The notes: generated by a model from the sequence alone, not told the origin. Positions 1 through 8,731 are shown, counted from the stretch's first letter. The stretch: 52,118 nucleotides of DNA from Chloroflexota bacterium (GCA_022573285.1 JACZUF010000020.1:1-52118); one strand, 5' to 3'. A program made the numbers and translations.

Positions 1-74
1 GAGTTCCCAGCAGCCTGTAGCCGGGCAAGCTCACACCGCTCTTCAATGGTGATCTGCGTATATCGGTTTCCCAT
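1..74 (-). CDS. IS30-family transposase, N-terminus only (cut by window edge)
   Basis: The complement of the first 74 bases reads from an ATG at 74 as MGNRYTQITIEERCELARLQ and then AAGN. This resembles the N-terminal helix-turn-helix region of IS30-family transposases (typically YTHLTLEER followed by a helix). The rest of the gene lies outside the window, so neither the DDE catalytic domain nor the intactness of the element can be judged. The 7-bp hairpin and the sequence just downstream of the start, about 77-113, may include the terminal inverted repeat. The family call rests on a 24-residue match only. Confidence 0.6.
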   Translation of the reverse strand, partial: MGNRYTQITIEERCELARLQAAGN

Positions 75-76
75 GA

Positions 77-113
77 CAACACCTTAACTTGGTGTTGCAC
101 TTCGTTTGTGAAC
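77..113. repeat. Likely terminal inverted repeat region of the IS30-like element
   Basis: A hairpin CAACACC (77-83) / GGTGTTG (91-97) with a 7-nt loop lies directly upstream of the transposase start and is followed by TTGCACTTCGTTTGTGAAC. IS30 elements carry their terminal repeat just outside the transposase start, so position and composition fit. The partner repeat is outside the window, so the exact outer boundary is unknown. Confidence 0.35.
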
Positions 114-240
114 TTAGGGAATCCAGGGCGGCTCTGCCTGGTGCCCCTGCGGGCGTATGACGTTATCCCCGATGGCCGATGTCCCTCCGCGTGCCGTAAG
201 ATAGCCCACCATTTCGTCGATGGCGTTGGCCAATATGAAC

Positions 241-351
241 CAGGGCGGGTCACAGACCCGCCCCTACGTAACGTGATGGATTCCGTGGTGGGCAATCTGC
301 GAACACATATTGTGCTGCGCGGGCGTAGGGGCGGGTTTCAAACCCGCCCTG
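241..351. repeat. Two inverted copies of a 28-bp GGGCGGGT palindromic repeat
   Basis: The gap between the transposase start and cinA (112-427) holds no credible gene. It contains CAGGGCGGGTCACAGACCCG + CCCCTACG at about 241-268 and, in opposite orientation, CGTAGGGGCGGGTTTCAAAC + CCGCCCTG at about 324-351. Reverse-complementing the second gives the first except for the loop bases. Each copy is itself a stem (GGGCGGGT/ACCCGCCC), so the pair looks like a REP- or MITE-type dispersed repeat. The CGTAGGGGC end reappears in the hairpin at 26728-26775. Confidence 0.7.
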
Positions 352-427
352 TGTCCGTTAAACCGAGCGCGAAGAAAGATTCCAGGCGTATTAATTCCAA
401 CGAAATGCGGAAGGCGCGCCAACACGC

Positions 428-1660
428 CTAGCCGGTCTCTTCCACCAAACGGCGTAGTTCTATCAGCGCTTGGTTGGGGACCCGGCGCTTGATGGTCACC
501 CGCCGGGGTGGCAGGCGCATCTCCATCTCGCGGGTCTGTTTGCCGTTGGTGACGGAGATGTAGGCGAGTCCCAAGGGCTTTCCCTCAAACTCGCCGGGAC
601 CGGGAACCCCGGCCACGCCGATCCCCAGGTCGGCGTTAAAGTTGCGGCGTACCGTCTCGGCCATGGCGTTGGCCGTTTGCTGGCTCACCACTCCGTGTTT
701 TTCCATGACCTCGGCGGGGACTCCGCTGGCGCTGAGGGCAGCGCCGTCGGAGGCCACCGTGCCGCCCTTGAAGTAGCTAGTGCTATCTGGGACGTCCGTG
801 ATGCTATTGGTCAGAGCGCCGCCGGTGCACATCTCCATCACGGCCAAGCTCAGACCCTTTTCCAAGAGTGACCTGCCCGCCGCCTGCTCCGGGGTATCAT
901 CGTCGTAGCCCCAGATGTACTCGCCCAACCGGTCGTGGATGGCCTGCTCCACGGGCTCGATCATGGCTCGGGCGGACTCGCTGTTATTGGCCCGGGCGAT
1001 GATCCGCAGGTGGATGCCGTCGGCCTTGGAGTAGATGCCCAGGTAGGGGTTGTCAATGCCGAAAAACTCGGAGACTATCTCGTCCACGGCGCCTTCGGAC
1101 ATTCCCATAATCTTGATGTTTCGGGTGATGGTCACTTCGTCTGCGATCAACTCGGCCAATTGGGGCGCCACCTGCTCCTCCCACATGGACTGGTTCTCGG
1201 TTGGGGGGCCGGGCATGCAGATGATGATCTTGCCGTTCCGCTCCACCCACCAGCCGGGGGCGGTGCCGTTGCGGTTGGGCACGAACCGGGCTGACGGGAT
1301 CAGATTGGCCTGTTTGATGTTGTGTTGGGGCATGGGCGTGCCGCGGGCGGCGAAGTAACGCTCCAGGTTGTCAACCACTTCTTGTTGAATGGTGGGGGTT
1401 TCGCCGAAAGCCGCGGCGATGGCTTCCCTGGTCAGGTCGTCCTGGGTGGGGCCAAGTCCGCCGGTGGTGAAAATGATGTCGGAGCGCTCCATCCCGCGCT
1501 TAAAGGCCTCCGTCAGATTGGGGAGGTCGTCGCCGATGATCGAGACCCATTGGAGTTGTATGCCCAAAGCGGGCAGCCGGCTGGCGATCCAAGAGGAGTT
1601 GGTGTCGGTCAACTCCCCCATCAGCAGTTCGGTGCCGATGCCCATGATCTCTGCTTTCAA
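428..1660 (-). CDS. cinA: CinA-like protein (MoCF domain plus degenerate NMN-deamidase domain)
   Basis: The protein is about 410 residues, the normal CinA length. The N-terminal half is a molybdopterin-binding-like COG1058 domain, with KAEIMGIGTELLMG at the start and TTGGLGPTQDDLTREA near residues 64-80. The C-terminal 150 residues match the CinA/PncC domain (FKGG, GVVS, GVAGVPGP, KPLGLAYISV). I chose the TTG at 1660 because GGGGGGAG lies just upstream and the resulting MKAEIMGIG matches the family start; an in-frame ATG at 1684 would add eight residues. The family motif ESCTGG is EMCTGG here, and the later F-GG-V-Y-N-K segment reads FKGGTVASDGAA, so the conserved Ser and Lys proposed for amidohydrolase activity both appear replaced. 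It is the last gene of the minus-strand ABC operon; a role in pyridine-nucleotide salvage is therefore doubtful. Confidence 0.88.
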   Translation of the reverse strand: MKAEIMGIGTELLMGELTDTNSSWIASRLPALGIQLQWVSIIGDDLPNLTEAFKRGMERSDIIFTTGGLGPTQDDLTREAIAAAFGETPTIQQEVVDNLERYFAARGTPMPQHNIKQANLIPSARFVPNRNGTAPGWWVERNGKIIICMPGPPTENQSMWEEQVAPQLAELIADEVTITRNIKIMGMSEGAVDEIVSEFFGIDNPYLGIYSKADGIHLRIIARANNSESARAMIEPVEQAIHDRLGEYIWGYDDDTPEQAAGRSLLEKGLSLAVMEMCTGGALTNSITDVPDSTSYFKGGTVASDGAALSASGVPAEVMEKHGVVSQQTANAMAETVRRNFNADLGIGVAGVPGPGEFEGKPLGLAYISVTNGKQTREMEMRLPPRRVTIKRRVPNQALIELRRLVEETG

Positions 1661-1727
1661 ATCTCCCCCCTGATGGCCCGCCAAGGCTCTGCCTGTGGAC
1701 CATCCGATAGTTCGTGGATGCCCGGGT

Positions 1728-2714
1728 TCAGCTCTGGGGCGTGGCGCCGGCCTCTCCCTCCAGCGCCGGGTCGGTGGCCAAGGCGATGATCTGGTCGATG
1801 CGGGACGTTAGCACTCCGTAGAGGTTGGTGTCTTTGCTCTCTAAACTGCCCGCTATCACCGAAACGTAGCGGTGGTCGCCGTCGGGCGTTACGTCGCCAA
1901 TGTGGAACTCTATGGCTGGTTCACCGCCCTGCCTGACGATCACGACGACGGTGTCCGGCGGCTCCAATCCATAAAGGGTTGGGTCGTCGATGTCGTAGGC
2001 AATGATCTGGTCCATCCTGGGGTTTTTCAACATCAGCAGAGATTCGGCCCAAGCGCCGGGGTCCACGGGCTTGGGGGTTTCGCCGTCCAGGAACCACCTT
2101 CCGGTCCCGTCTTCGATTACATACCGGGTGGTGTCATCGCCGCGGAAGAACTGGACCAACAACACCGTCCGCAGGTCGATGTCGTAGAGCCGCCCCACCG
2201 GAGGGTCGATGACCAGGCGGTTCACCACCTGGGCCCACTCGAAGGCCACCGTGAACAGAGTGTCGTCGCCCACCAAACGAGCGTATTGGTTCTTGTTGTC
2301 GGGCGTGGGGATGCCCAGGTGGAACTGCACCTCGTTGCCGTCCCGGTCGATTACCGTCACCGCGGTCTCCGGCGGATCCAGTCCGAATTCCGCGGGGTTG
2401 TCGATGGTATCGGACAGCGGCCGGGTCACCCCGGGCCCGCTGAGCAGCAGCGGAGTGCCGCCCCACCGCTGCTGGAAAACGGGGACGTCCGGGTCACCTT
2501 CGATGTACCAGGTCCGGCCGGCCGGGTCCCGGTAGTAGTTGACCGCTTCCCCCTGGTGCACCACTTCAAATTTGACGATGCTCCCCTCGTTGATCCGGTA
2601 CAACCATATCCTGGGATCGCCCCTATCGTTGTGGTCGGTGAATCTGAGGATCAGGAAGGTGCCGCCGAAGATTACCAGCACCACCACCAATAGGATTGAG
2701 AGTCGCAAATTCAT
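1728..2714 (-). CDS. DUF4340 membrane-anchored protein
   Basis: This 328-residue protein starts with one N-terminal transmembrane segment (LSILLVVVLVIFGGTFLIL, residues about 5-23). Two tandem beta-rich modules of similar sequence follow, containing FGLDPPETAVTVIDRDG and YGLEPPDTVVVIVRQGG, each followed by FHLG/FHIG and Y-lvgdd-type segments. That duplicated pattern is typical of DUF4340 proteins, which are commonly found beside GldG-like ABC components. It is encoded 69 nt downstream of the GldG-like gene on the same strand and is probably co-transcribed. Most of the protein should lie outside the cytoplasmic membrane. Its biochemical role is unknown; the neighbourhood suggests an accessory of the exporter. 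Confidence 0.8.
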   Translation of the reverse strand: MNLRLSILLVVVLVIFGGTFLILRFTDHNDRGDPRIWLYRINEGSIVKFEVVHQGEAVNYYRDPAGRTWYIEGDPDVPVFQQRWGGTPLLLSGPGVTRPLSDTIDNPAEFGLDPPETAVTVIDRDGNEVQFHLGIPTPDNKNQYARLVGDDTLFTVAFEWAQVVNRLVIDPPVGRLYDIDLRTVLLVQFFRGDDTTRYVIEDGTGRWFLDGETPKPVDPGAWAESLLMLKNPRMDQIIAYDIDDPTLYGLEPPDTVVVIVRQGGEPAIEFHIGDVTPDGDHRYVSVIAGSLESKDTNLYGVLTSRIDQIIALATDPALEGEAGATPQS

Positions 2715-2783
2715 AGCTTGGACCTGTGGAAAGAGTGGGCCTGGTGAGGCCGGATGCTCGGGTCGCGCCGCTTCATGATGGGC

Positions 2784-4643
2784 CTACCGCCGCACCCACC
2801 AGACCAGGGCGGCCATCAGCCCCATGAGCCCCGGAAGGAACAACCAGGACGCGAACCGGACGAAGTCATATTCGTTGGCGTCCAGGTTGAACTCCCGAAA
2901 AGCGAATACCTTGGGACGGATGGATACCAGGGAGTAGTCGCCGACCAAGAAGTTGGCCGAATTCAAGAAAAGGTCGGCCCCGCCGCCCTGATTATAGGAG
3001 CTGTTGGACAGAAAGTCGGAATCGCCGAAAACAATGATGTCGGAGATCTCAGACGGTTCCGGCTGGGAAGCCGGCGGTTGGGAGCCCACCTGTCCGATCG
3101 ACTGCACTCGGACAACGGGATAGAAGGGGCCACGCTGGTCTGAATCGGCCCCGGCGTTGGTGATTGGGTCGGTGCGGTCGGGGTCTGTGATTAAGTAGCT
3201 TTCGGCGGACGTGGCCGCCAGTTGTAAACTGAGGCGCAAGTCGTCCCGAGACAGGGCGATGGCCGTGGCCCCCGGCATGAACACATCTTGCAGCCGCTCA
3301 CCCTTGGGCTGGGTTATTTCCTTTGGCGCTTCTGGGTTGAAACTCTGGAGGGTCAGGGTCTGGGGCAGCCCCGGCACCGAACTTCCGACGTCACGGATAT
3401 ACCCGGTGGAGATCAGTATGCCCCAATCGGCGAAGAATTTCCGGAACGATTCTGGTGAGTCGGTTTCGGCCAGGAAGATCATCCGGCCGTGTTCTCTTCG
3501 GAGTGTGCCGTCTGACTGGACGCCCTCCAGATACCGGTCGAGGGCCTCCTCGTGGGCCTCCGGCAGGCTGGATGTTGGTCCGGCGATCACCACCAGGGCG
3601 GCGTCGACGGGCACTTCCACATCTACTTCAGTGGAACTCCATATCAGCTTTTGCACCTGATAGTTGTCCCCCTCCAGGCCCGAACGCACGGCCGCGTAGC
3701 CGTCGGAGGCGGTCCGGTTTATGTCACGCTCTCCGTGGCCGGAGAGGAAGTAGATTTTCTTCTTCTCGCTGCCGGTGGCCACCAGGGTGCTGGTGACCAG
3801 GTCCTGCTCCAGTTTGGTGTAGTTGGCGTCGGTGGGCTGAAGAACGTCGAACCGCCCGCTTTCCATACCCTCAACCACTACTATCTCGGCGACGAAACTG
3901 GTGGGCCGTGCGCCGAAGTATTTGCTCACCACCTCGGGTTTCAGATCGGGGTCGATAACGCGGTAGGAAAACTTGCTGGACCTGGAGTCGAACTCCTCCA
4001 GTGTGTTGAGCACCTTGTTGCGCCGCTCGGCTAGATCGGGGGAATCGGTGTCATCTTGGTCTTTGTAGAAAGCGGTGGCCCGTACGTCCTCGGTCAGGTT
4101 GCTGAGCACGTCTTTGGTGCGGTTGGCCAAGCTGAACTGGTTGGTTGCGGTGACGTCCATCCGGCTGCCGTTCTCAAATGACACAACGTTGGCCACTACG
4201 ATTATCCCGGTGAACGCGCCCACCAATATCAGGGTGTTGAAACCGTAGCGGCCGGTGCGGCTGAGGAAGGTGGCCAGGACGTTGCTGAAGAACACGGCCG
4301 CGACCAAGCCCAGCAGCACCGCCCCAATGATGATGTCGATGAAGCCGTAGAGGCGCATGGAACTGATGAAGGTCACCACGACGACTCCGGTGACCAGGCC
4401 GATGATCCCGGAAAACACCAGGGGCCCGCCGTAGCCGCCGATCCAGTCCATGGCCGGCTCGAAAAAGGTGATCAACGGCTGGGAGAGGACCTCATCCGTG
4501 GCTCCAGCTTGGGGCTGTTGGATTTCAGCCTCAGCGGCCGCCGTCTCGGGGGTGGTGCGCTCAGAACGCCGGCGCCGGCGCCAGTCTCCTGGGCGTTGGT
4601 CCTCCGGTTCCTGGCCGGGCTCCCGGTCAGAGGAACTGGTCAT
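2784..4643 (-). CDS. GldG-like ABC exporter auxiliary protein
   Basis: The 619-residue protein begins with a charged, proline-rich cytosolic tail (residues 1-50). Three hydrophobic segments follow (about 73-95, 100-122 and 135-155). Next comes a large extracytoplasmic domain starting at MDVTATNQFSLANRTKDVLS, the signature of ABC-type auxiliary (GldG-like) proteins, and containing KKKIYFLSGHGERDI and VFGDSDFLSN. A final transmembrane helix lies at the C-terminus (LPGLMGLMAALVWW). The stop is separated from the permease start by one base-scale gap (4643/4645), so the two are translationally close. In Bacteroidetes GldG partners GldA and GldF in gliding; in other phyla the same trio is a general, mostly uncharacterised ABC-2 exporter, which is the safer reading here. 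Confidence 0.82.
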   Translation of the reverse strand: MTSSSDREPGQEPEDQRPGDWRRRRRSERTTPETAAAEAEIQQPQAGATDEVLSQPLITFFEPAMDWIGGYGGPLVFSGIIGLVTGVVVVTFISSMRLYGFIDIIIGAVLLGLVAAVFFSNVLATFLSRTGRYGFNTLILVGAFTGIIVVANVVSFENGSRMDVTATNQFSLANRTKDVLSNLTEDVRATAFYKDQDDTDSPDLAERRNKVLNTLEEFDSRSSKFSYRVIDPDLKPEVVSKYFGARPTSFVAEIVVVEGMESGRFDVLQPTDANYTKLEQDLVTSTLVATGSEKKKIYFLSGHGERDINRTASDGYAAVRSGLEGDNYQVQKLIWSSTEVDVEVPVDAALVVIAGPTSSLPEAHEEALDRYLEGVQSDGTLRREHGRMIFLAETDSPESFRKFFADWGILISTGYIRDVGSSVPGLPQTLTLQSFNPEAPKEITQPKGERLQDVFMPGATAIALSRDDLRLSLQLAATSAESYLITDPDRTDPITNAGADSDQRGPFYPVVRVQSIGQVGSQPPASQPEPSEISDIIVFGDSDFLSNSSYNQGGGADLFLNSANFLVGDYSLVSIRPKVFAFREFNLDANEYDFVRFASWLFLPGLMGLMAALVWWVRR

Positions 4644-4644
4644 A

Positions 4645-5358
4645 CTAGCGCCACCTGCGGGATTCCAAGGTGCGGATGGACAAGAACAAGAAGAAAGCGA
4701 TGACGCTTACGAAGTAGACGATGTTCGTGGTGTCGATTACGCCGCGCGCAAAGTCGTCGAAGTGACCGCGCAGGCCCATCTCGCCGATGATCTCGCCGGC
4801 GAGGCCGCCAACGGCGCCGAAGGCCCGGTCGGCGAAGAACATGGCCAGCAGGATGCCCATGGCGACCACGGCGGACACTATCTGGTTATTGGTCATGGTG
4901 GAGGTTAGCAGCCCGACCGACAAGGCGGCCGAGCCGTATAGGATCAAACCGAGATAGCCGGCGTAGATGGGGCCGGGGTCGGGGCTGGCGTAGACAAAGA
5001 GCAGTATGGCGTAGAAGAAAGACAGGGCCACCAACGCCAGAAAGAACACCAGGCTGGCCAAGTATTTGCCCATGATGATCTCCCAGTCGCGGACCGGCGA
5101 GGTCAACAGCAACTCGATGGTGCCCAGCTTGCTCTCTTCGGCCAAAAGCCGCATGGTGAGGGCCGGGGCCAACAGGACGAACACGATGATGGCGCCGTCG
5201 AAGAAGGGCGCTAGAGTGGCTTCCGGGAAGGGGTCGCCCAGGTCCTGGGTGAAGAAGAAACCGGTTAACGCCAGAAAGATTAGGCCTACAATGTAGGCCG
5301 TTGGGCTGCTGAAATAGATCTGAATCTCTTTCCAGGCTACGGCCTGGACCGTCCGCAT
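4645..5358 (-). CDS. ABC-2 type permease (GldF-like)
   Basis: The protein is 237 residues with six predicted membrane segments. The start MRTVQAVAWKEIQIYFSSPT is the usual GldF/ABC-2 opening: a cytosolic helix with KE followed by Y-F-SP-AY. The internal motif LLAEESKLGTIELLLTSPV is the characteristic cytoplasmic coupling loop of this permease family, with E-R/K-GT-E-LL-SP. It lies between the ATPase gene (2 nt away) and the GldG-like gene, so the three form one transporter unit. Substrate cannot be told from sequence. Confidence 0.88.
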   Translation of the reverse strand: MRTVQAVAWKEIQIYFSSPTAYIVGLIFLALTGFFFTQDLGDPFPEATLAPFFDGAIIVFVLLAPALTMRLLAEESKLGTIELLLTSPVRDWEIIMGKYLASLVFFLALVALSFFYAILLFVYASPDPGPIYAGYLGLILYGSAALSVGLLTSTMTNNQIVSAVVAMGILLAMFFADRAFGAVGGLAGEIIGEMGLRGHFDDFARGVIDTTNIVYFVSVIAFFLFLSIRTLESRRWR

Positions 5359-5360
5359 GC

Positions 5361-6296
5361 TTATAACTCCTCATGGGTGGTGAGGCGGAGGAAGATCTCT
5401 TCCAGACTCATCCCAACCAACTGCAGGCTGCGCAGGCTCCAGCCGTTGCGGATAATCGCCTGGGAGATTTCGTCCCGCAGGTCTTGCCCGGCTTGGGCCT
5501 GGATGGTGTAGGTGTGGCGGCCGTTTTCGTTGACATGGGCGACGTTGCTCACGCCCCTTATGCCCTTGAGGACTGGAAGCACCTCTGCGGCCGGCCCGCC
5601 GACCTCCACCTCAAGACGGTCCACCCCCTGCAGCCCTGCAGCCAGGTTCTTGGGGGTGTCTTCGGCCACGATGCGGCCTTCGTTGATGATCAAGACCCGG
5701 TCGCAGATCATGCTGACTTCGGGGAGGATGTGGCTGCTCAGCACCACGGTCTGGTCGCGGCCCAGTTCCTGGATCAATTTGCGAGTCTCCACCACTTGAA
5801 TCGGGTCGATGCCGATGGTGGGTTCGTCCAGCACCAGGACTTGGGGTTCGTGGAGGATGGCCTGGGCGATGCCCACGCGCTGCCGGAACCCCTTGGAGAG
5901 TTTACCTATCTGGGTCTTGCGGTAGTCGCCCAGCCGGCACACGTCCACCACTTCGTTCAGGCGCGTCTTGATTGCCTTGGGAGGCATGCCTCGCAATGTG
6001 CCCATGTACTTCAGATAGCCGGTAACCGACATATCGGTGTACAGTGGCACGGTCTCCGGCAGATACCCCACGCGGCGGCGGGCCTCCAGGGATTGTTCGA
6101 CCACGTCGTAGCCGTCCAGGATCACCTTGCCCCGGGTAGGAGGCAGGAAGCCGGTGATGATACGCATGGTGGTGGTCTTTCCAGCGCCGTTGGGGCCCAG
6201 AAACCCTAGTATCTCGCCCTTTCTTACGCCGAAACTGACGTCCTGAATTGCAGGATAGGGACCGTAGTAGTGGGTCAGGCCCTCGGCCTGAATCAT
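5361..6296 (-). CDS. ABC transporter ATP-binding protein (GldA-like)
   Basis: Starting at the ATG at 6296, the protein is 311 residues and shows Walker A GPNGAGKTT (about 34-42), the ABC signature LSKGFRQR (about 132-140), Walker B VLVLDEP and the downstream ILPEVS switch His region (SSHILPE). The C-terminal extension after residue 215 is the accessory domain common in ABC-2 ATPases. An in-frame TTG at 6308 is an alternative start. It is the first gene of the exporter/DUF4340/cinA operon and supplies the energy for the GldF/GldG-like membrane part. A minus-strand promoter lies about 70 nt upstream. Confidence 0.9.
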   Translation of the reverse strand: MIQAEGLTHYYGPYPAIQDVSFGVRKGEILGFLGPNGAGKTTTMRIITGFLPPTRGKVILDGYDVVEQSLEARRRVGYLPETVPLYTDMSVTGYLKYMGTLRGMPPKAIKTRLNEVVDVCRLGDYRKTQIGKLSKGFRQRVGIAQAILHEPQVLVLDEPTIGIDPIQVVETRKLIQELGRDQTVVLSSHILPEVSMICDRVLIINEGRIVAEDTPKNLAAGLQGVDRLEVEVGGPAAEVLPVLKGIRGVSNVAHVNENGRHTYTIQAQAGQDLRDEISQAIIRNGWSLRSLQLVGMSLEEIFLRLTTHEEL

Positions 6297-6362
6297 ATCG
6301 GGCTGCAAACTATTTCCCGTCAGCGGGCCCGTTTAAGCGGGCCGGATTTTGCCTAATTGTGC

Positions 6363-6390
6363 TTGGCCACAAGTGATGATATTCTATACA
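6363..6390 (+). promoter_or_regulatory. Promoter of speD-speB
   Basis: TTGGCC (6363-6368) and TATACA (6385-6390) are spaced by 16 nt on the plus strand, giving a start near 6397 and a leader of about 60 nt before speD. The -10 boxes of this and the divergent promoter interleave, so both operons may be regulated together. Confidence 0.45.
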
Positions 6391-6404
6391 ACTGTATTTG
6401 CCAA
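6376..6404 (-). promoter_or_regulatory. Promoter of the ABC exporter operon
   Basis: Read on the minus strand, TTGGCA (6404-6399) and TATCAT (6381-6376) are separated by exactly 17 nt, each one mismatch from the sigma-70 consensus. Transcription would start near 6369, leaving a leader of about 70 nt that includes the small stem GGCCCG/CGGGCC around 6327-6344. It overlaps the divergent speD promoter. Confidence 0.5.
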
Positions 6405-6457
6405 GGAGAACGATTTCGTTATTTAGGCTATCTATAGCGTACCTACCTGGAGGTTTG

Positions 6458-6889
6458 ATGCATCTGGTTATCGACGGCTACGGCGGGGATATCGGCAAGA
6501 TGTGGGATGAGGACCTGGTCCGCGATTTCTTGTACCAGTACCCCGACGCCTTGGGCATGACCCGCATCACCGAACCCAAGGTGTTGAGATACGATGCGCC
6601 CAAGAGCGAGGACTCCGGCGTCTCCGGCTTCGTGATAATCGCCGAGAGCCACATCAGCATCCATACATTTCCGCGCAAAGACTACATCAATATCGACATC
6701 TTCTCCTGCCGGCCCTTCGATCACGATCGGGCTCTGAAAGACGTTAGAGACCTGTTTGGCCTGGGCGAGGTGAAGACCTGGCTCTTGGAGCGGGGTCTGG
6801 AATGGCTGGATGAGCGCCAGGGCCTAGCCGAGGCGCAACAGCAGCGCACCGCCATCGAGGCCGGAGGACCGGGCCACCACCGTGCCTGA
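6458..6889 (+). CDS. speD: S-adenosylmethionine decarboxylase proenzyme
   Basis: The enzyme makes decarboxylated SAM, the aminopropyl donor for spermidine, using a pyruvoyl group generated by self-cleavage. The sequence AESHISIHTFP contains the Glu-Ser cleavage site and the catalytic His, and DIFSC downstream supplies the conserved Cys, as in the prokaryotic SpeD class. I chose the ATG at 6458 because GGAGG-like CTGGAGG stands 5-8 nt upstream and the protein then begins MHLVIDGYGGD; an upstream in-frame start adds 20 poorly conserved residues. At 143 residues it is slightly longer than the small class, owing to a C-terminal tail rich in Glu and Gln. It overlaps speB by 8 nt. Confidence 0.92.
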   Translation: MHLVIDGYGGDIGKMWDEDLVRDFLYQYPDALGMTRITEPKVLRYDAPKSEDSGVSGFVIIAESHISIHTFPRKDYINIDIFSCRPFDHDRALKDVRDLFGLGEVKTWLLERGLEWLDERQGLAEAQQQRTAIEAGGPGHHRA

Positions 6890-7802
6890 AGCCGGGTCAG
6901 GGTCCGAAGCTGGGCCAAACTCCGCCTCGCCTTTGGTCCCCCACAACTTCCTCGCCTTGCCCCAGGAACAGTCCTCCCTAGACGCCGCCCAAGTGGTCCT
7001 CATTCCCGTCCCTTACGACAGCACAACCTCCTTCCGGAGCGGCTCCCGGGAGGGCCCAGAGGCCATTATTACGGCGTCCTATGGTCTAGAGGATTACGAC
7101 TTCGAGCTTGAATTGGATGTCTCGGAGATCGGCATCCACACCACCGGCGCATTGGAGCCCCACATGGCCGGCCCCGGCCCGATGACCGAGCGGGTCAGGG
7201 ACGCGGTGACAACCTATCTGGATACCGGAAGGACCGTTGGACTCCTGGGCGGAGAACACTCGATCACCATCGGTTCGGTCCAGGCCCATGTCGATGCCTA
7301 TCCTTCTCTTTCAGTGTTGTATCTGGACGCCCACGCCGACCTGCGCGACGAGTACATGGGCACCCCCTTCGGTCACGCCTCCGCCGCCCGGCGGGTCTAT
7401 GAGTGTTGTCCCATATCGCTGGCCGGCGTGCGCAGCCTGTGCCAGGAAGAGCACGACTTCATCCGGAAAAACAACGTGCCGGTGTGGTATTGGGACCCCA
7501 ACTCCCAGCGCAGTTCGCCAGAAGGCGTTCTGGACAGCCTGAGCGACACGGTGTACGTGAGCGTGGACCTGGACGTGCTGGACCCGGCCTTGATGCCCGC
7601 GGTGGGCACGCCGGAACCCGGGGGAATGAACTGGCATCAACTGGTGTCTTTGCTGGGCAAGTTGGCCGAATCCCGCCGCATCGTGGGGTTCGATGTTTGC
7701 GAACTGGCGCCAGCCGACGGGCCGCCCGCCTGCTCCTACACCGCCGCGAAATTGGTCTACAAGCTGGTGGCTTACGCCTGCGGGAACCGGCAAGGCCGGT
7801 AA
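6882..7802 (+). CDS. speB: Agmatinase / ureohydrolase
   Basis: This 306-residue ureohydrolase starts at a GTG inside the end of speD. It shows the binuclear manganese motifs of the arginase/agmatinase family: GGEHS near residue 122, DAHADLRDEY near 148, GHAS, and SVDLDVLDPA near 227, with CELAP supplying the later Glu. Agmatinase converts agmatine to putrescine and urea. Pairing with speD implies a polyamine route from arginine to spermidine, although no spermidine synthase or arginine decarboxylase is in the window. Guanidinobutyrase or another ureohydrolase specificity cannot be excluded. Confidence 0.88.
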   Translation: MPEAGSGSEAGPNSASPLVPHNFLALPQEQSSLDAAQVVLIPVPYDSTTSFRSGSREGPEAIITASYGLEDYDFELELDVSEIGIHTTGALEPHMAGPGPMTERVRDAVTTYLDTGRTVGLLGGEHSITIGSVQAHVDAYPSLSVLYLDAHADLRDEYMGTPFGHASAARRVYECCPISLAGVRSLCQEEHDFIRKNNVPVWYWDPNSQRSSPEGVLDSLSDTVYVSVDLDVLDPALMPAVGTPEPGGMNWHQLVSLLGKLAESRRIVGFDVCELAPADGPPACSYTAAKLVYKLVAYACGNRQGR

Positions 7803-7941
7803 TCCAGAGCCCGTAACCGAGAACCCATGACCCAATACCGGTTAGGCGGGTATGGCGGCTTCACCGTTGATGTGAGATGCTGACTCCACAGGACCAATTT
7901 CAAATTAGAACGCCGGACCACTGGCTCAGGGTCATGGATTA

Positions 7942-8643
7942 ATGGGTGCATCGCTGCGCATAGGCCGGGTTTTTGGGATCCCAATCGAAGTTCACTTCAG
8001 TTGGGTGTTCGTTTTTCTTCTGCTGACCATCTTGCTTGCCGGCCAGTTTGAGGACGCCAGACTCCGCTGGCCGGTGGCCCAACGGTGGTCGGTGGCCATG
8101 GTCACCGTGGTCTTGTTTTTTCTGTCGGTCTTGGCCCACGAGCTTAGCCACAGTGTCATGGCCTTGAGCAAGGGGATTCCGGTCCGGGGCATCACGCTAT
8201 TTATATTCGGCGGCGTCTCCCGGCTGGAACGGGAGCCCCAGCGGCCCATCACCGAGTTCACCGTAGCCCTGGTGGGCCCCCTGAGCAGCATCCTGCTGGC
8301 GGCCGTCTTCGGTGGGGCCTGGTATCTGCTGGGCCGAGGCCATTCCGCCCTTGAAGTGATTCTGCTGCTTCTGGCGTGGACCAACCTGAGTCTGGGAGTG
8401 TTCAACCTGGTGCCCGGCTATCCCTTGGATGGCGGCCGCCTGCTGCGGGCCGGGATCTGGGGAATGACCGGAAGTCACCGCCGGGCGACCCAGATAGCGG
8501 CGGGGATGGGCCAGGCTGTGGGCGCCGCCATGGTCCTGGGGGGGGTCGCTCTGGCGTTTTTCTTCGAACCGGTGGACGGCGCGTGGGTTGGGATCGTGGG
8601 AATCTTCCTGTTCTCGATGGCGAGAAGCAGTTACCCCAAGTAG
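7942..8643 (+). CDS. Site-2-protease-like membrane metalloprotease (peptidase M50)
   Basis: The 233-residue membrane protein has about six hydrophobic segments. It carries the zinc motif HELSH (residues 66-70) within a transmembrane helix and the second motif NLVPGYPLDGG (about 155-165) with the third metal ligand Asp. It is a short M50B-type member that stops shortly after the LDGG helix, lacking the CBS pair many relatives carry. Such enzymes cut substrate proteins within the membrane, usually in stress or regulatory proteolysis. It lies 140 nt after speB and 127 nt before the cysteine desulfurase, so co-transcription is uncertain. Confidence 0.85.
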   Translation: MGASLRIGRVFGIPIEVHFSWVFVFLLLTILLAGQFEDARLRWPVAQRWSVAMVTVVLFFLSVLAHELSHSVMALSKGIPVRGITLFIFGGVSRLEREPQRPITEFTVALVGPLSSILLAAVFGGAWYLLGRGHSALEVILLLLAWTNLSLGVFNLVPGYPLDGGRLLRAGIWGMTGSHRRATQIAAGMGQAVGAAMVLGGVALAFFFEPVDGAWVGIVGIFLFSMARSSYPK

Positions 8644-8731
8644 AATCGCCTATTCGTGGGCGGGCCGGCGGCTTCGGTCTCAGGCTGAGTAGGCCCAGCT
8701 ATGCTAAAATGAGTCCATTAGCGAGTCGCGG

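Noticed and set aside
108..492. ORFs in the gap before cinA
   Set aside because: They run through palindromic repeats, have no ribosome site and no recognisable domain; the sequence is explained by repeats.
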